From positions 124,001 through 188,000 of the forward strand of contig CBDCYT010000020.1 in assembly GCA_965224325.1 (NCBI GenBank): a stretch of 64,000 bases of DNA, given 5' to 3'. This document shows, in pieces, positions 18,763 to 28,031 of the stretch. The notes beneath the pieces were generated by a model, which was not told the origin of the DNA, searched no databases, and saw nothing but the letters and a program-made list of their open reading frames with translations. How positions within the stretch are numbered: position 1 is the stretch's first letter; every line of letters starts with the position of its first letter. The position numbers and the translations under genes are program-made. Origin of the DNA: CBDCMJ01 sp965224325. Lineage in GTDB: Bacteria > Chloroflexota > Dehalococcoidia > Lucifugimonadales > UBA3495.

Positions 18763-19083
18763 ATAAACCTGGCGTCTCGGCCTCTACTCCCGGGTGTTCT
18801 TGATACCCCGCCGTCCCTTGGCGGCCAGGGGTGGCCGCGTTGACCCACCGCGATCAACCGGACCGGTCGAGCAGACGGGCGGCTAGGTCAAGAGAAGTGG
18901 ACCGCGCAGTCACATGCGGTCCACTATCTACGGGCCGGGCGAATAAACTTTGCCGGTCTCGGCCTAATCCCCCACCACGACTACCTAAGCCATTTCCAGC
19001 TGCAACCCGGCAGAGGTTAACAAGACCACAGCCAGGGCAATCTTGGTGAAAACAGGCCCGGTCTGTGGGTTTCTGGGTTTAGT
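18763..19083. other. Gene-free spacer
   Basis: This 321-bp gap between the convergent amidase and alpha-beta-barrel genes shows no recognisable gene, RNA or repeat. Confidence 0.4.
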
Positions 19084-19743
19084 CTAAAGTTGGAAGGTTT
19101 TCCTCCAGACTCCCGGCGACCCCTCAGCGTGAGTCATTAGCTGACGCATGCGTTCGTTACTGGGGTCTATGTCCCGCTGCTTCAACCATTCCGCCTTTTC
19201 CGATACGAGCTCGTCCTCGAACTCGTACACCACCGCATATTTGGGATCGCCCCTATACGCCGTCAAGCGCCTGGCCTGAATGCAGCCCGGCACCTTTTCG
19301 TAGTTAGCGGTGTAGACGTTGTTGTACCATTGATTCCACTCGTCCTCGTCCTCCGGGGAGATCGACATGCGGCCGATCTGGAGCGCGGGAGCCATGTCCC
19401 TCCCGGCGACGTCTGCGGTCAATTCAGCCGGGCGGATCACCTGGTAGACGGCGTTGAAGAATTTAGTCCCGATGAGGCTAGGGCTGACCCGGCTGCCCCA
19501 TTCGGTGCGCGGCCGGTTCTTGAAGGCGTCGGTTTCGACTACGTCAGTGCTTTCCAGCTCGTAGCAGGCCAGGTGCTTGGGACCGCTCTTCACCGCTTCG
19601 TACCTGGCGGCGTTCAGAATCCCTGGGACCGACAGTAACTCGGCCAGGTGTTCTTCGTTGTACCAGTGGTTGAAGTCGTCTTCCTTATCGGCGGGTATGT
19701 CCGCCCACACCATCATTAGTGCAGTGCCCTTTCTATTTACCAT
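19084..19743 (-). CDS. Tandem dimeric alpha-beta-barrel protein (EthD/DUF4286-like)
   Basis: The 219-residue protein contains two similar halves of about 105 residues. Each has MMVWADIPADKEDDFNHWYNEEH-type or IGRMSISPEDEDEWNQWYNNVY-type segments, followed by VPGxxxARRxxAxxxGPKHLACYELE-like strands. This matches ferredoxin-like alpha-beta-barrel proteins that act on or bind small hydrophobic molecules. The function is unknown. The ATG is preceded by GGAG. It lies downstream of, and on the same strand as, the CoA-transferase cluster, separated by 366 bp. Confidence 0.7.
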   Translation of the reverse strand: MVNRKGTALMMVWADIPADKEDDFNHWYNEEHLAELLSVPGILNAARYEAVKSGPKHLACYELESTDVVETDAFKNRPRTEWGSRVSPSLIGTKFFNAVYQVIRPAELTADVAGRDMAPALQIGRMSISPEDEDEWNQWYNNVYTANYEKVPGCIQARRLTAYRGDPKYAVVYEFEDELVSEKAEWLKQRDIDPSNERMRQLMTHAEGSPGVWRKTFQL

Positions 19744-20109
19744 CTTTCACTCCTTTCTCCTTATTGAATTACTTTTCAGCCAAATCTCAGATTCCGGAAT
19801 ACTTCGTTCTTCATCCATCATAAGACCACACACCGTGAGGGCTGGTGTTCTTCCTAAGCTCCGGGACCAAGGGAGGGTTGCCGGCGAGACGTCCCGAAAG
19901 TTCAAGGTCTTTTTCAAGAGCATTTCGGGTAAACGCGGGCAAGTAGCCGGATAATCGCCCGAACCCCGGTGGGCCGGGCACTCTGCCATTTTACATGAAC
20001 GCCGTTGGACATTTCAGTCCGGTGTGTCATGCCGGGCGCCCGGTCACCGTCCTCGGCGACGTCGGGAGTTTAGATATTCCCCGTCTTCGCGGCGATTGAA
20101 CCCGGCTTG
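19744..20109. other. Gene-free spacer
   Basis: No gene, structured RNA or repeat recognised in this 366-bp gap between two minus-strand genes; it presumably holds the promoter of the 219-residue protein. Confidence 0.35.
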
Positions 20110-21402
20110 TCACCAGATAACCTTGGCCTTTTGCAAGGCCCGGATGCGATCAAGGTCCAACCCCATCAGCTTATGAAAGACTTCCACGTTGTGCTCTCCC
20201 AGGTCCGGCGTCCAACGATCCACCTTCACTTCGGCGCGGGAAAATCTCCAGGGCGGGGCCACCGCCCGCTGGACTCCCTTCTCAGGATGCTGCACGGTGG
20301 GGAAGGCGTCACGCGCGGATAGATGCGAATCGTTGGCCAGCTGCTCCGCAGACAGGGAGGGAAAGGCCGGGACTCCCTCTTGTTGGAGGACCCGGGAGAT
20401 TTCCCAGGCCGTTGACTTGCTGGTCCAGTCTTCCAACATCCGGTCGAGTTCGTCCTGATGAAGCCACCGCTGATAGGCGTCGCCGAAACGTGGCTCTCGG
20501 GCCCAAAAAGGGTCCCCAAAGGCCCGGCACAGCCCTTGCCACTCTTGTTCCGAGGACACCGCGATGCTAACCCAAGCGTCGTCGCCCAAGCACCGGTAGA
20601 CTCCGTGGGGGACCAAGCCGTCATCCCGGTTGCCCTGGCGCCGGGCGTCCCTGCCGTTCATGGTGTAGTCCATGAGGGCGGGTCCGATGAACGCTGTCGC
20701 CATGTCTCTTAGCGATACGTCGATGTGTTGAGCCGAAGGAGACGTATCTAGCTGACTTTCGAGAGCCCTCCTTTGCTCTTCAGAGATGTCTTCCGGCTGT
20801 TCGTTGCCTGCGGGGGAAGAACGGGCCCTAGCGCAGAGGCCGGCAACCGCGCTGAAGGCTGCCAGCATTCCGCCGGTGTGGTCCATGGAGTGGCGAAGCT
20901 CCACCGGAGGACCGTCAGGGTACCCGGTCAAATGCCCCAATCCCCCGGCGGCAGCGAACATTGGGGCGTAACCGGCGTATCCTCGCTCCGGTCCCGTCTG
21001 CCCGTTGGAGGAGAGAGACACGACTATGATGTCCGGTTTCACTCGACGGAGAGACTCAAAGCCAAGACCCAAGCGTTCCATGACCCCGGGCCGGAAGTTT
21101 TCCAGCAGCACGTCGCTTAGTCTGACCAACTCCAGGGCCAATGCCAACGCCTCCGGCTCTTTCAGGTTAAGGCAGATGGAATACTTATTGGCGTTGACCT
21201 GCTCGAAGCTAGAGGGCGGTTTGCCGTACATGACGTGAGTGCGGCGGGTGATGTCTAGCCGCGCCGCGCTCTCCACCTTGATGACCTGGGCTCCCAATTC
21301 GGCCAGCATCAGGCCGGCGAATGGCCCGGCGGCATGGACCGAGAAGTCGGCTACCCGGATTTCGGAAAGGGGTCCCCGGAATTGGCTGAACGGCTCACTC
21401 AA
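20110..21402 (-). CDS. CaiB/BaiF type III CoA-transferase (subunit with Asp174)
   Basis: The 430-residue protein: IRVADFSVHAAGPFAGLMLAELGAQVIKVE (N-terminal domain), DVLLENFRPGVMERLGLGFESLRRVKPDIIVVSLSSNGQTGP, and the catalytic Asp region HSMDHTGGML (Asp174). Type III CoA-transferases move CoA between carboxylic acids through an aspartyl-CoA anhydride. TTG start, 10 bp after the stop of the 21413-22669 paralogue, so the two are probably co-translated as a heteromer. An insertion of about 25 hydrophilic residues (SSPAGNEQPEDISEEQRRA) follows the active-site region. Substrate unknown. Confidence 0.93.
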   Translation of the reverse strand: MSEPFSQFRGPLSEIRVADFSVHAAGPFAGLMLAELGAQVIKVESAARLDITRRTHVMYGKPPSSFEQVNANKYSICLNLKEPEALALALELVRLSDVLLENFRPGVMERLGLGFESLRRVKPDIIVVSLSSNGQTGPERGYAGYAPMFAAAGGLGHLTGYPDGPPVELRHSMDHTGGMLAAFSAVAGLCARARSSPAGNEQPEDISEEQRRALESQLDTSPSAQHIDVSLRDMATAFIGPALMDYTMNGRDARRQGNRDDGLVPHGVYRCLGDDAWVSIAVSSEQEWQGLCRAFGDPFWAREPRFGDAYQRWLHQDELDRMLEDWTSKSTAWEISRVLQQEGVPAFPSLSAEQLANDSHLSARDAFPTVQHPEKGVQRAVAPPWRFSRAEVKVDRWTPDLGEHNVEVFHKLMGLDLDRIRALQKAKVIW

Positions 21403-21412
21403 ACTTCACCCG

Positions 21413-22669
21413 TCAAACAACACCCGCCCGGGCCAAGTCCGATATGTCCTGACCCGAGTAACCCAGGCTCGAATAAATCTCGACATTGTGCTCCCCAAGC
21501 AAGGGTGCGCGGTCCACAACCTCGGGGGACTCTCCAAACCGGAAGGGAAGGGCGGCATATTCCAATGAGCCAGCTTCAGGATGGTCCAGCGGGACGAACA
21601 AGTCTCGCTCCCGTTGCTGGCGGCTTTGCAGAACCTCGCTGGGGGATAGGTAAGGCGTTATTGGCACTCCGTTGGCTTGCCCCTCATGGTAGAGCCACTC
21701 TCTAGTATGTTCCTTGGCCCATTGTCTCAGGCCGGCGTTGATCTCCGGGCCATACTTGGCCGGCTCCTTGAACTTGTCCGGGGCGGCCCAGTCCGGATTT
21801 CCCAGCCACTCGGAGAGCGCCTCCCATTGCCGCGGCTCTAGGGTGAGAAGCTCCACGTAACCGTCCTGCGCAGGCAAAACTCCGCCCACCCGGAAGAACC
21901 TGGAAAACCGGTCCTCCACCAAACCTTCGGCCTCCAGCCTCTGCATGGGAAGGTAGCCGATGGCCAATTGGGCCTCTTGCATGGAACAATCCAGGACCTG
22001 GCCCGGCGAGCCGGAATAGCGGGCGAATATGGCGGCCAATGCCGCCACTGCGGCTGTCAAGCCGGCCTGATAGGAACCCATGTGGCTGCCCGCCGCTACG
22101 GGAGCCCTCTGCGGAAAAGTCTCCAGAGCCAGACCGTTGGGCAACAACCAGCCTTCGCCTCCGGCATGGAACACGTTGAGGTCGCGGGCTTGGTAATCGG
22201 CGTAGGGGCCGGAGCTTCCGAAGGGGGTCAGGGCCGTGACAATCAAATCGGGATTGGTCTCCTGAAGAGCGTCAGCGTCCAGACCAAGGGACCGAGACCG
22301 AGAAGGCTGGCAATCGTGGATGATCACGTCTGCCTGGTCAATCAACTCATGGAGCAGGTGTTTCCCCTCGGCGTCGTCCAAGTTGAGGGTGATGCCCCGT
22401 TTGCCTGTATTGAGGTAGAGGAATGCTCCGCTGCGTTCGAGGTGTGGAATATCGCCGGGGAAAGGTCCTCTTCGCCGCGAGGGGTCTCCTGCGAAAGGAG
22501 GCTCAGCCTTTATCACCTGGGCGCCCAAGGCCGCAAGCAGCTTGCCGCAGAAGGGGCCCGCCACCAAGCTGGCCACCTCCAGGACCTGCAGCCCGCCTAA
22601 AGGCTTGGGGCGCGCCGTTGCGGTCACCGGCGGGTACTGTCCCCGGTTGTCATCAGCTGAATAGGTCAA
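21413..22669 (-). CDS. CaiB/BaiF type III CoA-transferase (subunit lacking the catalytic Asp)
   Basis: The 418-residue protein has LQVLEVASLVAGPFCGKLLAALGAQVIKAEPP, DVIIHDCQPSRSRSLGLDADAL, and VTALTPFGSSGPYADYQARDLNVFHAGG. At the position of the nucleophilic aspartate the sequence is GSYQAG with Ser199, so this subunit may be non-catalytic, as in known heteromeric class III transferases. It precedes its Asp-containing partner by 10 bp. Start TTG at 22669; an in-frame GTG at 22627 is possible. Confidence 0.92.
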   Translation of the reverse strand: MTYSADDNRGQYPPVTATARPKPLGGLQVLEVASLVAGPFCGKLLAALGAQVIKAEPPFAGDPSRRRGPFPGDIPHLERSGAFLYLNTGKRGITLNLDDAEGKHLLHELIDQADVIIHDCQPSRSRSLGLDADALQETNPDLIVTALTPFGSSGPYADYQARDLNVFHAGGEGWLLPNGLALETFPQRAPVAAGSHMGSYQAGLTAAVAALAAIFARYSGSPGQVLDCSMQEAQLAIGYLPMQRLEAEGLVEDRFSRFFRVGGVLPAQDGYVELLTLEPRQWEALSEWLGNPDWAAPDKFKEPAKYGPEINAGLRQWAKEHTREWLYHEGQANGVPITPYLSPSEVLQSRQQRERDLFVPLDHPEAGSLEYAALPFRFGESPEVVDRAPLLGEHNVEIYSSLGYSGQDISDLARAGVV

Positions 22670-22868
22670 ATTTGTCGCCTAGTGGGTTGCTGTCCACTTT
22701 ATGTGCCTTGGCATATATCGCGGTAAATTTGCGGTGAGTGCAAGTCATGGTGGCGAACTTGCGCCTCTTGATGTCAAAAATCTTGGGTAGGAATCCGCGG
22801 ATGGATCGGCATTCACTGGTTTCGTACCCATTGTTCGCGCACTTGGCGCGGCCGGGGCCGCCTGCGGA

Positions 22869-23124
22869 GGAGCTTGCCTCATAAAGCTGAGTCCTCCAGG
22901 ATCCGACCTTTCTGGATTCCCGCTTTCGCGGGAATGACGGGTTATTGAGTCTGGATTCCTGCACCCCGATCGGGGTCGGGGACAAGCCTCGCGGGAATGA
23001 CGAAAGACGGGAATGGCGGGTTATTGAGCCGCATTCAATACTGGTATAGGTGGTTAATAATAGTAGTAACCCGTCAGGTTGCTTCCGCCCAAAATCGCGA
23101 GTGGAGACTTTTGAGACAGGCTCC
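22869..23124 (+). mobile_element. MITE-like interspersed repeat, copy D
   Basis: A 256-bp copy with the clearest inverted ends: GGAGCTTGCCTCA on the left, and TGAGACAGGCTCC on the right, whose complement is GGAGCCTGTCTCA. It contains a perfect ATTCCC-N8-GGGAAT palindrome (22916-22935) plus an extra GATCGGGGTCGGGGACAAG module. The rest of the 22670-23359 spacer holds a short duplication of TCTCAAATGCCG (23194 and 23209) and nothing else recognised. Confidence 0.8.
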
Positions 23125-23359
23125 GAAGGCCATGCTCTCAACTCCTCGAGTGGCGGCTAAGCCCGTGAGAAGAGCCGCTACGGGCCCAGGTTATCTCAAA
23201 TGCCGATGTCTCAAATGCCGTCGAAGGGCGCACCTTTGCCGAGATGGGATGCCAAGGCTCCCCTAGAAGTTTCCTTTTGCCGAAAAGGGATTCCAACACC
23301 TCCAGCTCAGTCCATTTTTAGTGAGTCACGGAGGTAATGAGTTACAGGAACCCTATGAT

Positions 23360-24592
23360 TCACACCGGGAGTATGGGAGGAGCATTCTCGTCGGGTGGAA
23401 CGTCCCGCAAGCTGAGATTGCTGCCGTTGCTAAACCAGGGAATGACAGGGTCTCTGGAAGGCAGGAGGACGGTGGCGAAGCCGGGGGCGGTGACCTCCCC
23501 CCGCTGGTTCTCGGCCCATATTTCCACGTCCACCAAGGGGAAGCCTCCGTGGACATACTTGCGGACTACCTTCCCCTTGCACCACTGGGTGTCTCCGTAA
23601 ACGTTGAAGCGCCGGCACTCCACCCTGAGACGTTTTAGAAAGGCGTCATCGCCCATCCAGTTGGTCATCAACGTGCCCATCCAGGATACCCGCTGCGGCC
23701 CGTAGTCGTAAGCTCCCGGAACGCCCACTGCCTCAGCCACGGAGTCACGCAGGTGCCCTATGCCGGTGTACTCCAGGCCTCCGCCGGCTTCCGGGTTCCG
23801 GAAGTAATGGTCCGGATGGCGCAGAGCCTCCCGCAGCAGCACGCCGTGAGCGCTGGAACGGCCGGTGCCCACCAGGAAGGCGCTAACGTCTTGCAATGAG
23901 AGTGGGCCCCGTACGATGGGTGTGAGGTCCTCGCCTACCTGGGTTTCCTCCCAGTAACGAGTAGAGGCGCCGCGAGGGTTTTCGTTCAACACCTGTTGGT
24001 CGATCGCCTCCAACTCACCGGGAGTATACTCGTGGCGTTTGGGAACGTCGGCGTATTTACCCTGCTCCCGGGCTGCCCGGCGTTGGTGGCGGGTGCACCA
24101 GCCGACTACACGGGCCACCAACTCGTCTCGTTGGTTCGTGTAGATGGTCTCCACGTACTGGATGACCAATTTGGCTGAGTAGCGGCTTTGTTTTTCATCG
24201 ACGTCCAGCACCCGCTCCACGCAATTGACCGCGTCCCCTGGGCGCATCGCCCGGAAGAACTCCCAATCGTTGCCCGCGAAAAAGCCGTGGACGCCGGGCA
24301 ATCCCCAGCGAGTCCTGCCAGACCAGTGGCGCATGTAAGGGGCGCATGGGTGGCCGATGACCGAGCCATACTTGGTGTTAGCAGAGTACTCTTGGTCGCG
24401 AAACAGGGGGTTGGCGTCGCCGATGCCGTTGACGAAGTTAATCAAGGCTCCCAGGGATGCATCGCGAGTGTATTGCTCGGTGCGCAGCCGCATACCGATC
24501 ATCGCCTTGGCCTTCGCGATGGCTTCGTCGGATATGGTGTCCACCTCGGGCAGGGTGTCGGTAACGCGGGAGCGTTCGTCTTGTTGCGTCAT
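23360..24592 (-). CDS. Double-hotdog MaoC/HTD2-like dehydratase
   Basis: The 410-residue protein combines an N-terminal FAS1-like dehydratase hotdog (about 28-180, with FVNGIGDANPLFRD and a PCAPYM segment) and a C-terminal MaoC-like hotdog (about 215-395, with DVSAFLVGTGRSSAHGVLLREALRHPDHYFRNPEAGGGLEYTG). This two-domain layout occurs in acyl-CoA hydratases such as mesaconyl-C4-CoA hydratase of the 3-hydroxypropionate bicycle and in HTD2-type enzymes. Which substrate is used here is inference only. The ATG is preceded by AGGAG. It lies between two CoA-transferase pairs. Confidence 0.83.
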   Translation of the reverse strand: MTQQDERSRVTDTLPEVDTISDEAIAKAKAMIGMRLRTEQYTRDASLGALINFVNGIGDANPLFRDQEYSANTKYGSVIGHPCAPYMRHWSGRTRWGLPGVHGFFAGNDWEFFRAMRPGDAVNCVERVLDVDEKQSRYSAKLVIQYVETIYTNQRDELVARVVGWCTRHQRRAAREQGKYADVPKRHEYTPGELEAIDQQVLNENPRGASTRYWEETQVGEDLTPIVRGPLSLQDVSAFLVGTGRSSAHGVLLREALRHPDHYFRNPEAGGGLEYTGIGHLRDSVAEAVGVPGAYDYGPQRVSWMGTLMTNWMGDDAFLKRLRVECRRFNVYGDTQWCKGKVVRKYVHGGFPLVDVEIWAENQRGEVTAPGFATVLLPSRDPVIPWFSNGSNLSLRDVPPDENAPPILPV

Positions 24593-24676
24593 GGCGGTCT
24601 CCTAGCTTGCCCGGAAGAGAGCACTTTTGCCGGTGCTCCCGTGTAAACTGGCGGGAAACTGGCGCCTAAAGAGCCC

Positions 24677-24783
24677 GGCTTTGAAATTCTTGGCTGCGTG
24701 TAAATCCGCTAACCTGGTGTTGAGAGAGTCCGGCGTTGAAATTCTTGCCTGCGTGTGACTCCTCACCTGCGTGTGACTCCTCA
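24677..24783. repeat. Nested short direct repeats
   Basis: A CGGCNTTGAAATTCTTGSCT-type unit occurs at about 24677 and 24731. An exact 18-bp unit, CCTGCGTGTGACTCCTCA, is duplicated at 24748-24765 and 24766-24783. The spacer between two minus-strand genes is otherwise unremarkable. Confidence 0.7.
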
Positions 24784-24828
24784 AAACAAGGGGTCCTCCA
24801 CGCCTTTTCCACAGTGGATTTCTTCAGA

Positions 24829-26106
24829 CTACCATAGCACTTTTTCCTCTTCCAACCGCTGCACCTCTTCGGAAGACAAGCCCAGCATACCGCAGAATAC
24901 CTGCCGATTGTGCTCTCCCAATAAAGGGGCGTGGCGGCGGATGTGGCCCGGCGTCCTGCTCAGCAGCCACATCAAGTTGAATATGGGCTCGCTGCCCAAG
25001 GCCGGATGCTCGATTTCCTGATACAGGCCGCGCTCCCGAAAATGAGGGTCATTAAGCCGCTCTTCGGCATCCATAACCGGGACCGCGGCCACGCTGTTGG
25101 CTTGGAGAAGCTCGGTGTTCTCTTGGGCAGTCCGCTCCCCGGTCCACCCGGATAGATGCCGGTCCAACTCACGGCGGGCCCTCAACCGCCGGACCCTGCT
25201 GGCAAATTTGGAGTCATTGGCCCACTGTGGACGGTCCATGGCCCGCACTAGCCCTTGCCACTCGTCTTCGGTCCGCACCGCGATGGAAACCCACCGGTCT
25301 TCGCCGAGGCATGGATAGTTGCCGTAAGGCGCCATGGTTGGGTCGTAGTTGCCCTTTGGCTCCATTACCCGCCCGGTCATGGTGTACTCCATGAGGCCTA
25401 GGCCTGCGGTGGAGGTGGTGGACCGCAGCATAGAAAGGTCGATGTACTGGCCTTTACCGGTCCTGCGCCGGTTCAGCAGAGCCGCGGTGACTGCGAAAAC
25501 GGAGTGCAACCCGCCGGATATGTCCGCGTAGGCGTGCTTCAGGCCCAGAGGCCTCTCGCCTTCGTACCCTATAGCACTGTCCATGCCTGCCAGGGCGCCT
25601 ATGGAAGGAGCGTAAGCTCGCAGGCCTTTGAGGGGACCGTCCTGGCCGTTGGAGGAGATGGAAATCATGACGATATCGGGCTTGTGCCGGCGTAGGGACT
25701 GGTAGCCCAGCCCCAGACGGTCCATGACGCCGGGAGAGAAGTTCTCGATGACCACGTCGCAGCCGGCGACTAACCGATGGGCCAACTTCACTGCCTCCGG
25801 ATGGGTCGTGTTGAGGGTGATGCTCAGCTTGCTGCGGTTGACGTTGTGAAACATGGGGTTTAGCTCGGGATCGCGTTCGACGCCAATGATGGGCCGGCCC
25901 TGCCGCATGTAGTCCAGGCGCTGCCGGGTCTCGACTTTAATGACCTCAGCCCCCATGTCCGCCAGCACCATGCCAGGAATAGCGCCAGCCAACACCCAGC
26001 CGAAATCCAACACCCGGTAGCCCTGAAGCGGACCGGAACGGGTTGATTCTGCCGGTGACTCTATCGTTGACTCCATCGGGGATGATTCAGGTTGCGCGGC
26101 GTCCAT
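24829..26106 (-). CDS. CaiB/BaiF type III CoA-transferase (subunit with Asp195)
   Basis: The 425-residue protein has YRVLDFGWVLAGAIPGMVLADMGAEVIKVET, DVVIENFSPGVMDRLGLGYQSLRRHKPDIVMISISSNGQDGP, and KHAYADISGGL with the probable nucleophile Asp195. The first ~25 residues are a Ser/Glu/Pro-rich extension. The ATG overlaps the stop codon of the upstream paralogue (ATGA), so the pair is translationally coupled. It resembles the 20110-21402 subunit more than its partner, suggesting a duplicated heterodimer system. Confidence 0.93.
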   Translation of the reverse strand: MDAAQPESSPMESTIESPAESTRSGPLQGYRVLDFGWVLAGAIPGMVLADMGAEVIKVETRQRLDYMRQGRPIIGVERDPELNPMFHNVNRSKLSITLNTTHPEAVKLAHRLVAGCDVVIENFSPGVMDRLGLGYQSLRRHKPDIVMISISSNGQDGPLKGLRAYAPSIGALAGMDSAIGYEGERPLGLKHAYADISGGLHSVFAVTAALLNRRRTGKGQYIDLSMLRSTTSTAGLGLMEYTMTGRVMEPKGNYDPTMAPYGNYPCLGEDRWVSIAVRTEDEWQGLVRAMDRPQWANDSKFASRVRRLRARRELDRHLSGWTGERTAQENTELLQANSVAAVPVMDAEERLNDPHFRERGLYQEIEHPALGSEPIFNLMWLLSRTPGHIRRHAPLLGEHNRQVFCGMLGLSSEEVQRLEEEKVLW

Positions 26107-27353
26107 CAGATAATACCGGTTTGATACAACTTGACCAATTGCTCTTTGCTATACCCCAGCATCCGGCAATAGACTTCCGGATTATGCTCACCCAGCAAAG
26201 GGGCAGGGGCCGCCGCCTCTCGCGGGAGGGCCGGCAACTCGTAGGGAGGACCGGGGAAAGGCAACGGTCCGGTGTCTGCCCGGTCTATTTCCTCGAACAT
26301 GCTGCTCAGGCTCGGATCATGCCGCACCTCGTCGTAGCCCCGCACCGGCGCCAGCGGAATCTGGTGCTGCAAGGCCAGTTCCAGCAACTCAGCCTTAGTA
26401 TAATTCGCCAACCAGGCCTCCATGTAGCCGTCGACCTCATCGGCGTAAAGGTTGTTCATGTCGGTGCGGTTGGCGAACCGTGGGTCTTTGGCCCACTGAG
26501 GGTCTCCCATGATTTCCAGCAGCTTCCGCCACTGGCGGCCTTCCGGAGAGCCCACGAAGATGTAGCCGTCCTTGCATCTCAGGATGCAGTTGGGATAGGG
26601 AAAGTCCATGGCGTGGTGTCCGGTCCGGCTGGTGACGCGCCACTGGTACACGGCCATCAGCGCTTCGGGGCCCGTATAAACCCCGGCCATGGTCTCCATT
26701 TCGGCGACGTCGATATGCTGGCCGCGTCCCGCTTCGCCCGGGACCCCTTCCCGGCTGGATGGGGGGTCAAACGGTTCCATGGCTAGGAGGCACATCATTA
26801 TGGACGAAGCTGCCGCCATGCCCGCGAAGTAACCTACCTGGGGAGCGCCGAAGGTTAGGGGCTGCCGGTCTGCCGACCCCAGCCCCTGGCAGATGCCGCC
26901 GCCTGCCGCCAGGTTGATGTCATATGCCTTGTAATCCCGGTTGGGCCCGGTGAGCCCGAAGGGTGTGATGGAGGCCATCACCAACCGCGGGTTGGACTGG
27001 CTGAGAGCATCGTAGTTAAGACCCAGGCCGTCCATTTCAGTAGGGTGGAAATTGTGGACCAGAACGTCGGAGCGGTCTGCCAATCCACTCAGCAACGCCC
27101 TGCCCGTGGGCGTGCTCAAGTCCATGGTGACGCCCCGTTTGTTGGCGTTGAGGTATAGGAAGATGCCGCTGCGCTCGGGATGGGGGTCGTCCTGAAGAAA
27201 GGGACCGTACTGACGGGCCCAATCCCCGGTGCTGGGAGGCTCGATCTTGATCACCTCCGCGCCCATGTCGGCCAGCAGCTTGCCGCAGTAGGGAGCGGAG
27301 ATAAAATCGCCCAACTCCAGCACTCGCAGTCCCTCAAGCAGATTGTAGGTCAA
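26106..27353 (-). CDS. CaiB/BaiF type III CoA-transferase (subunit lacking the catalytic Asp)
   Basis: The 415-residue protein has LRVLELGDFISAPYCGKLLADMGAEVIKIEPP, DVLVHNFHPTEMDGLGLNYDALSQSNPRLVMASITPFGLTGPNRDYKAYDINLAAGG. The active-site position reads QVGYFAGM with Gly174 where Asp is expected. As with 21413-22669, the non-catalytic member comes first and the Asp-containing member second. TTG start with GAGGT upstream. Confidence 0.92.
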   Translation of the reverse strand: MTYNLLEGLRVLELGDFISAPYCGKLLADMGAEVIKIEPPSTGDWARQYGPFLQDDPHPERSGIFLYLNANKRGVTMDLSTPTGRALLSGLADRSDVLVHNFHPTEMDGLGLNYDALSQSNPRLVMASITPFGLTGPNRDYKAYDINLAAGGGICQGLGSADRQPLTFGAPQVGYFAGMAAASSIMMCLLAMEPFDPPSSREGVPGEAGRGQHIDVAEMETMAGVYTGPEALMAVYQWRVTSRTGHHAMDFPYPNCILRCKDGYIFVGSPEGRQWRKLLEIMGDPQWAKDPRFANRTDMNNLYADEVDGYMEAWLANYTKAELLELALQHQIPLAPVRGYDEVRHDPSLSSMFEEIDRADTGPLPFPGPPYELPALPREAAAPAPLLGEHNPEVYCRMLGYSKEQLVKLYQTGII

Positions 27354-27455
27354 TCACATACCTCGATAGTCCATCCGGGTTCCCTAGTTTCGGGTTCCCT
27401 AGTTCGTTGTCTGGCCTTGCTCCCGGGTCCGACTTCTGCGCGCTTGGAGGGGATT

Positions 27456-27716
27456 GAGCTTGTCTCATAAAGCTGAGTCCTCCAGCATCCTGCCTTTCTG
27501 GATTCCCGCTTTCGCGGAAATGACGGGTTATTGAGTCTGGATTCCCGCTCCCCGATCGGGGTCGGGGAGCGGGAATGACGGAAGCGTGGGAATGACGGGT
27601 TATTGAGCCGCATTTAATACTGGTTTAGGGAGTTAATATGGTTTAGGCGGTTAATAATAGTAACCCATCGTGTTGCGTCCGCCCAAGATCGTGAGTGGAG
27701 ACTTTTGAGACAACCC
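27456..27716 (+). mobile_element. MITE-like interspersed repeat, copy E
   Basis: A copy of about 261 bp. It starts GAGCTTGTCTCATAAAGCTG and ends ACTTTTGAGACAACCCC. The palindrome near 27501 has one mismatch. Inside is a local duplication of a TGGTTTAGGNRGTTAATA-type segment. The rest of 27354-28031 contains only a short GGGTTCCCTAGTT duplication near 27378. Confidence 0.75.
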
Positions 27717-28031
27717 CGATTGCCAGGATTTACCCCGGGAACCGCCTGGGTTAACTGGGGGTCAACTAATCTCAAGCCGCTCGATTTCATGGCGGGCGGC
27801 GACAGTATACCTTGGCAATATACGAGCTTTATGCAATGGCGGGCCCTTGCTGCACGGGTAGCTGGCGTATTGCTGTGGGTTAGGCGAAGACACATGAGGA
27901 GAGCGTCCATAGGCCGGGTTTATTTGGGTTTGGCCGAGTGACTCCATGCCTTGACGAGTTACGTGTTGTTTGCGTTGGTTGTTGCCGTTGGAGCTAGAAG
28001 GCGGAACTCAACGCCGGGCCCGGCGGCCGTT

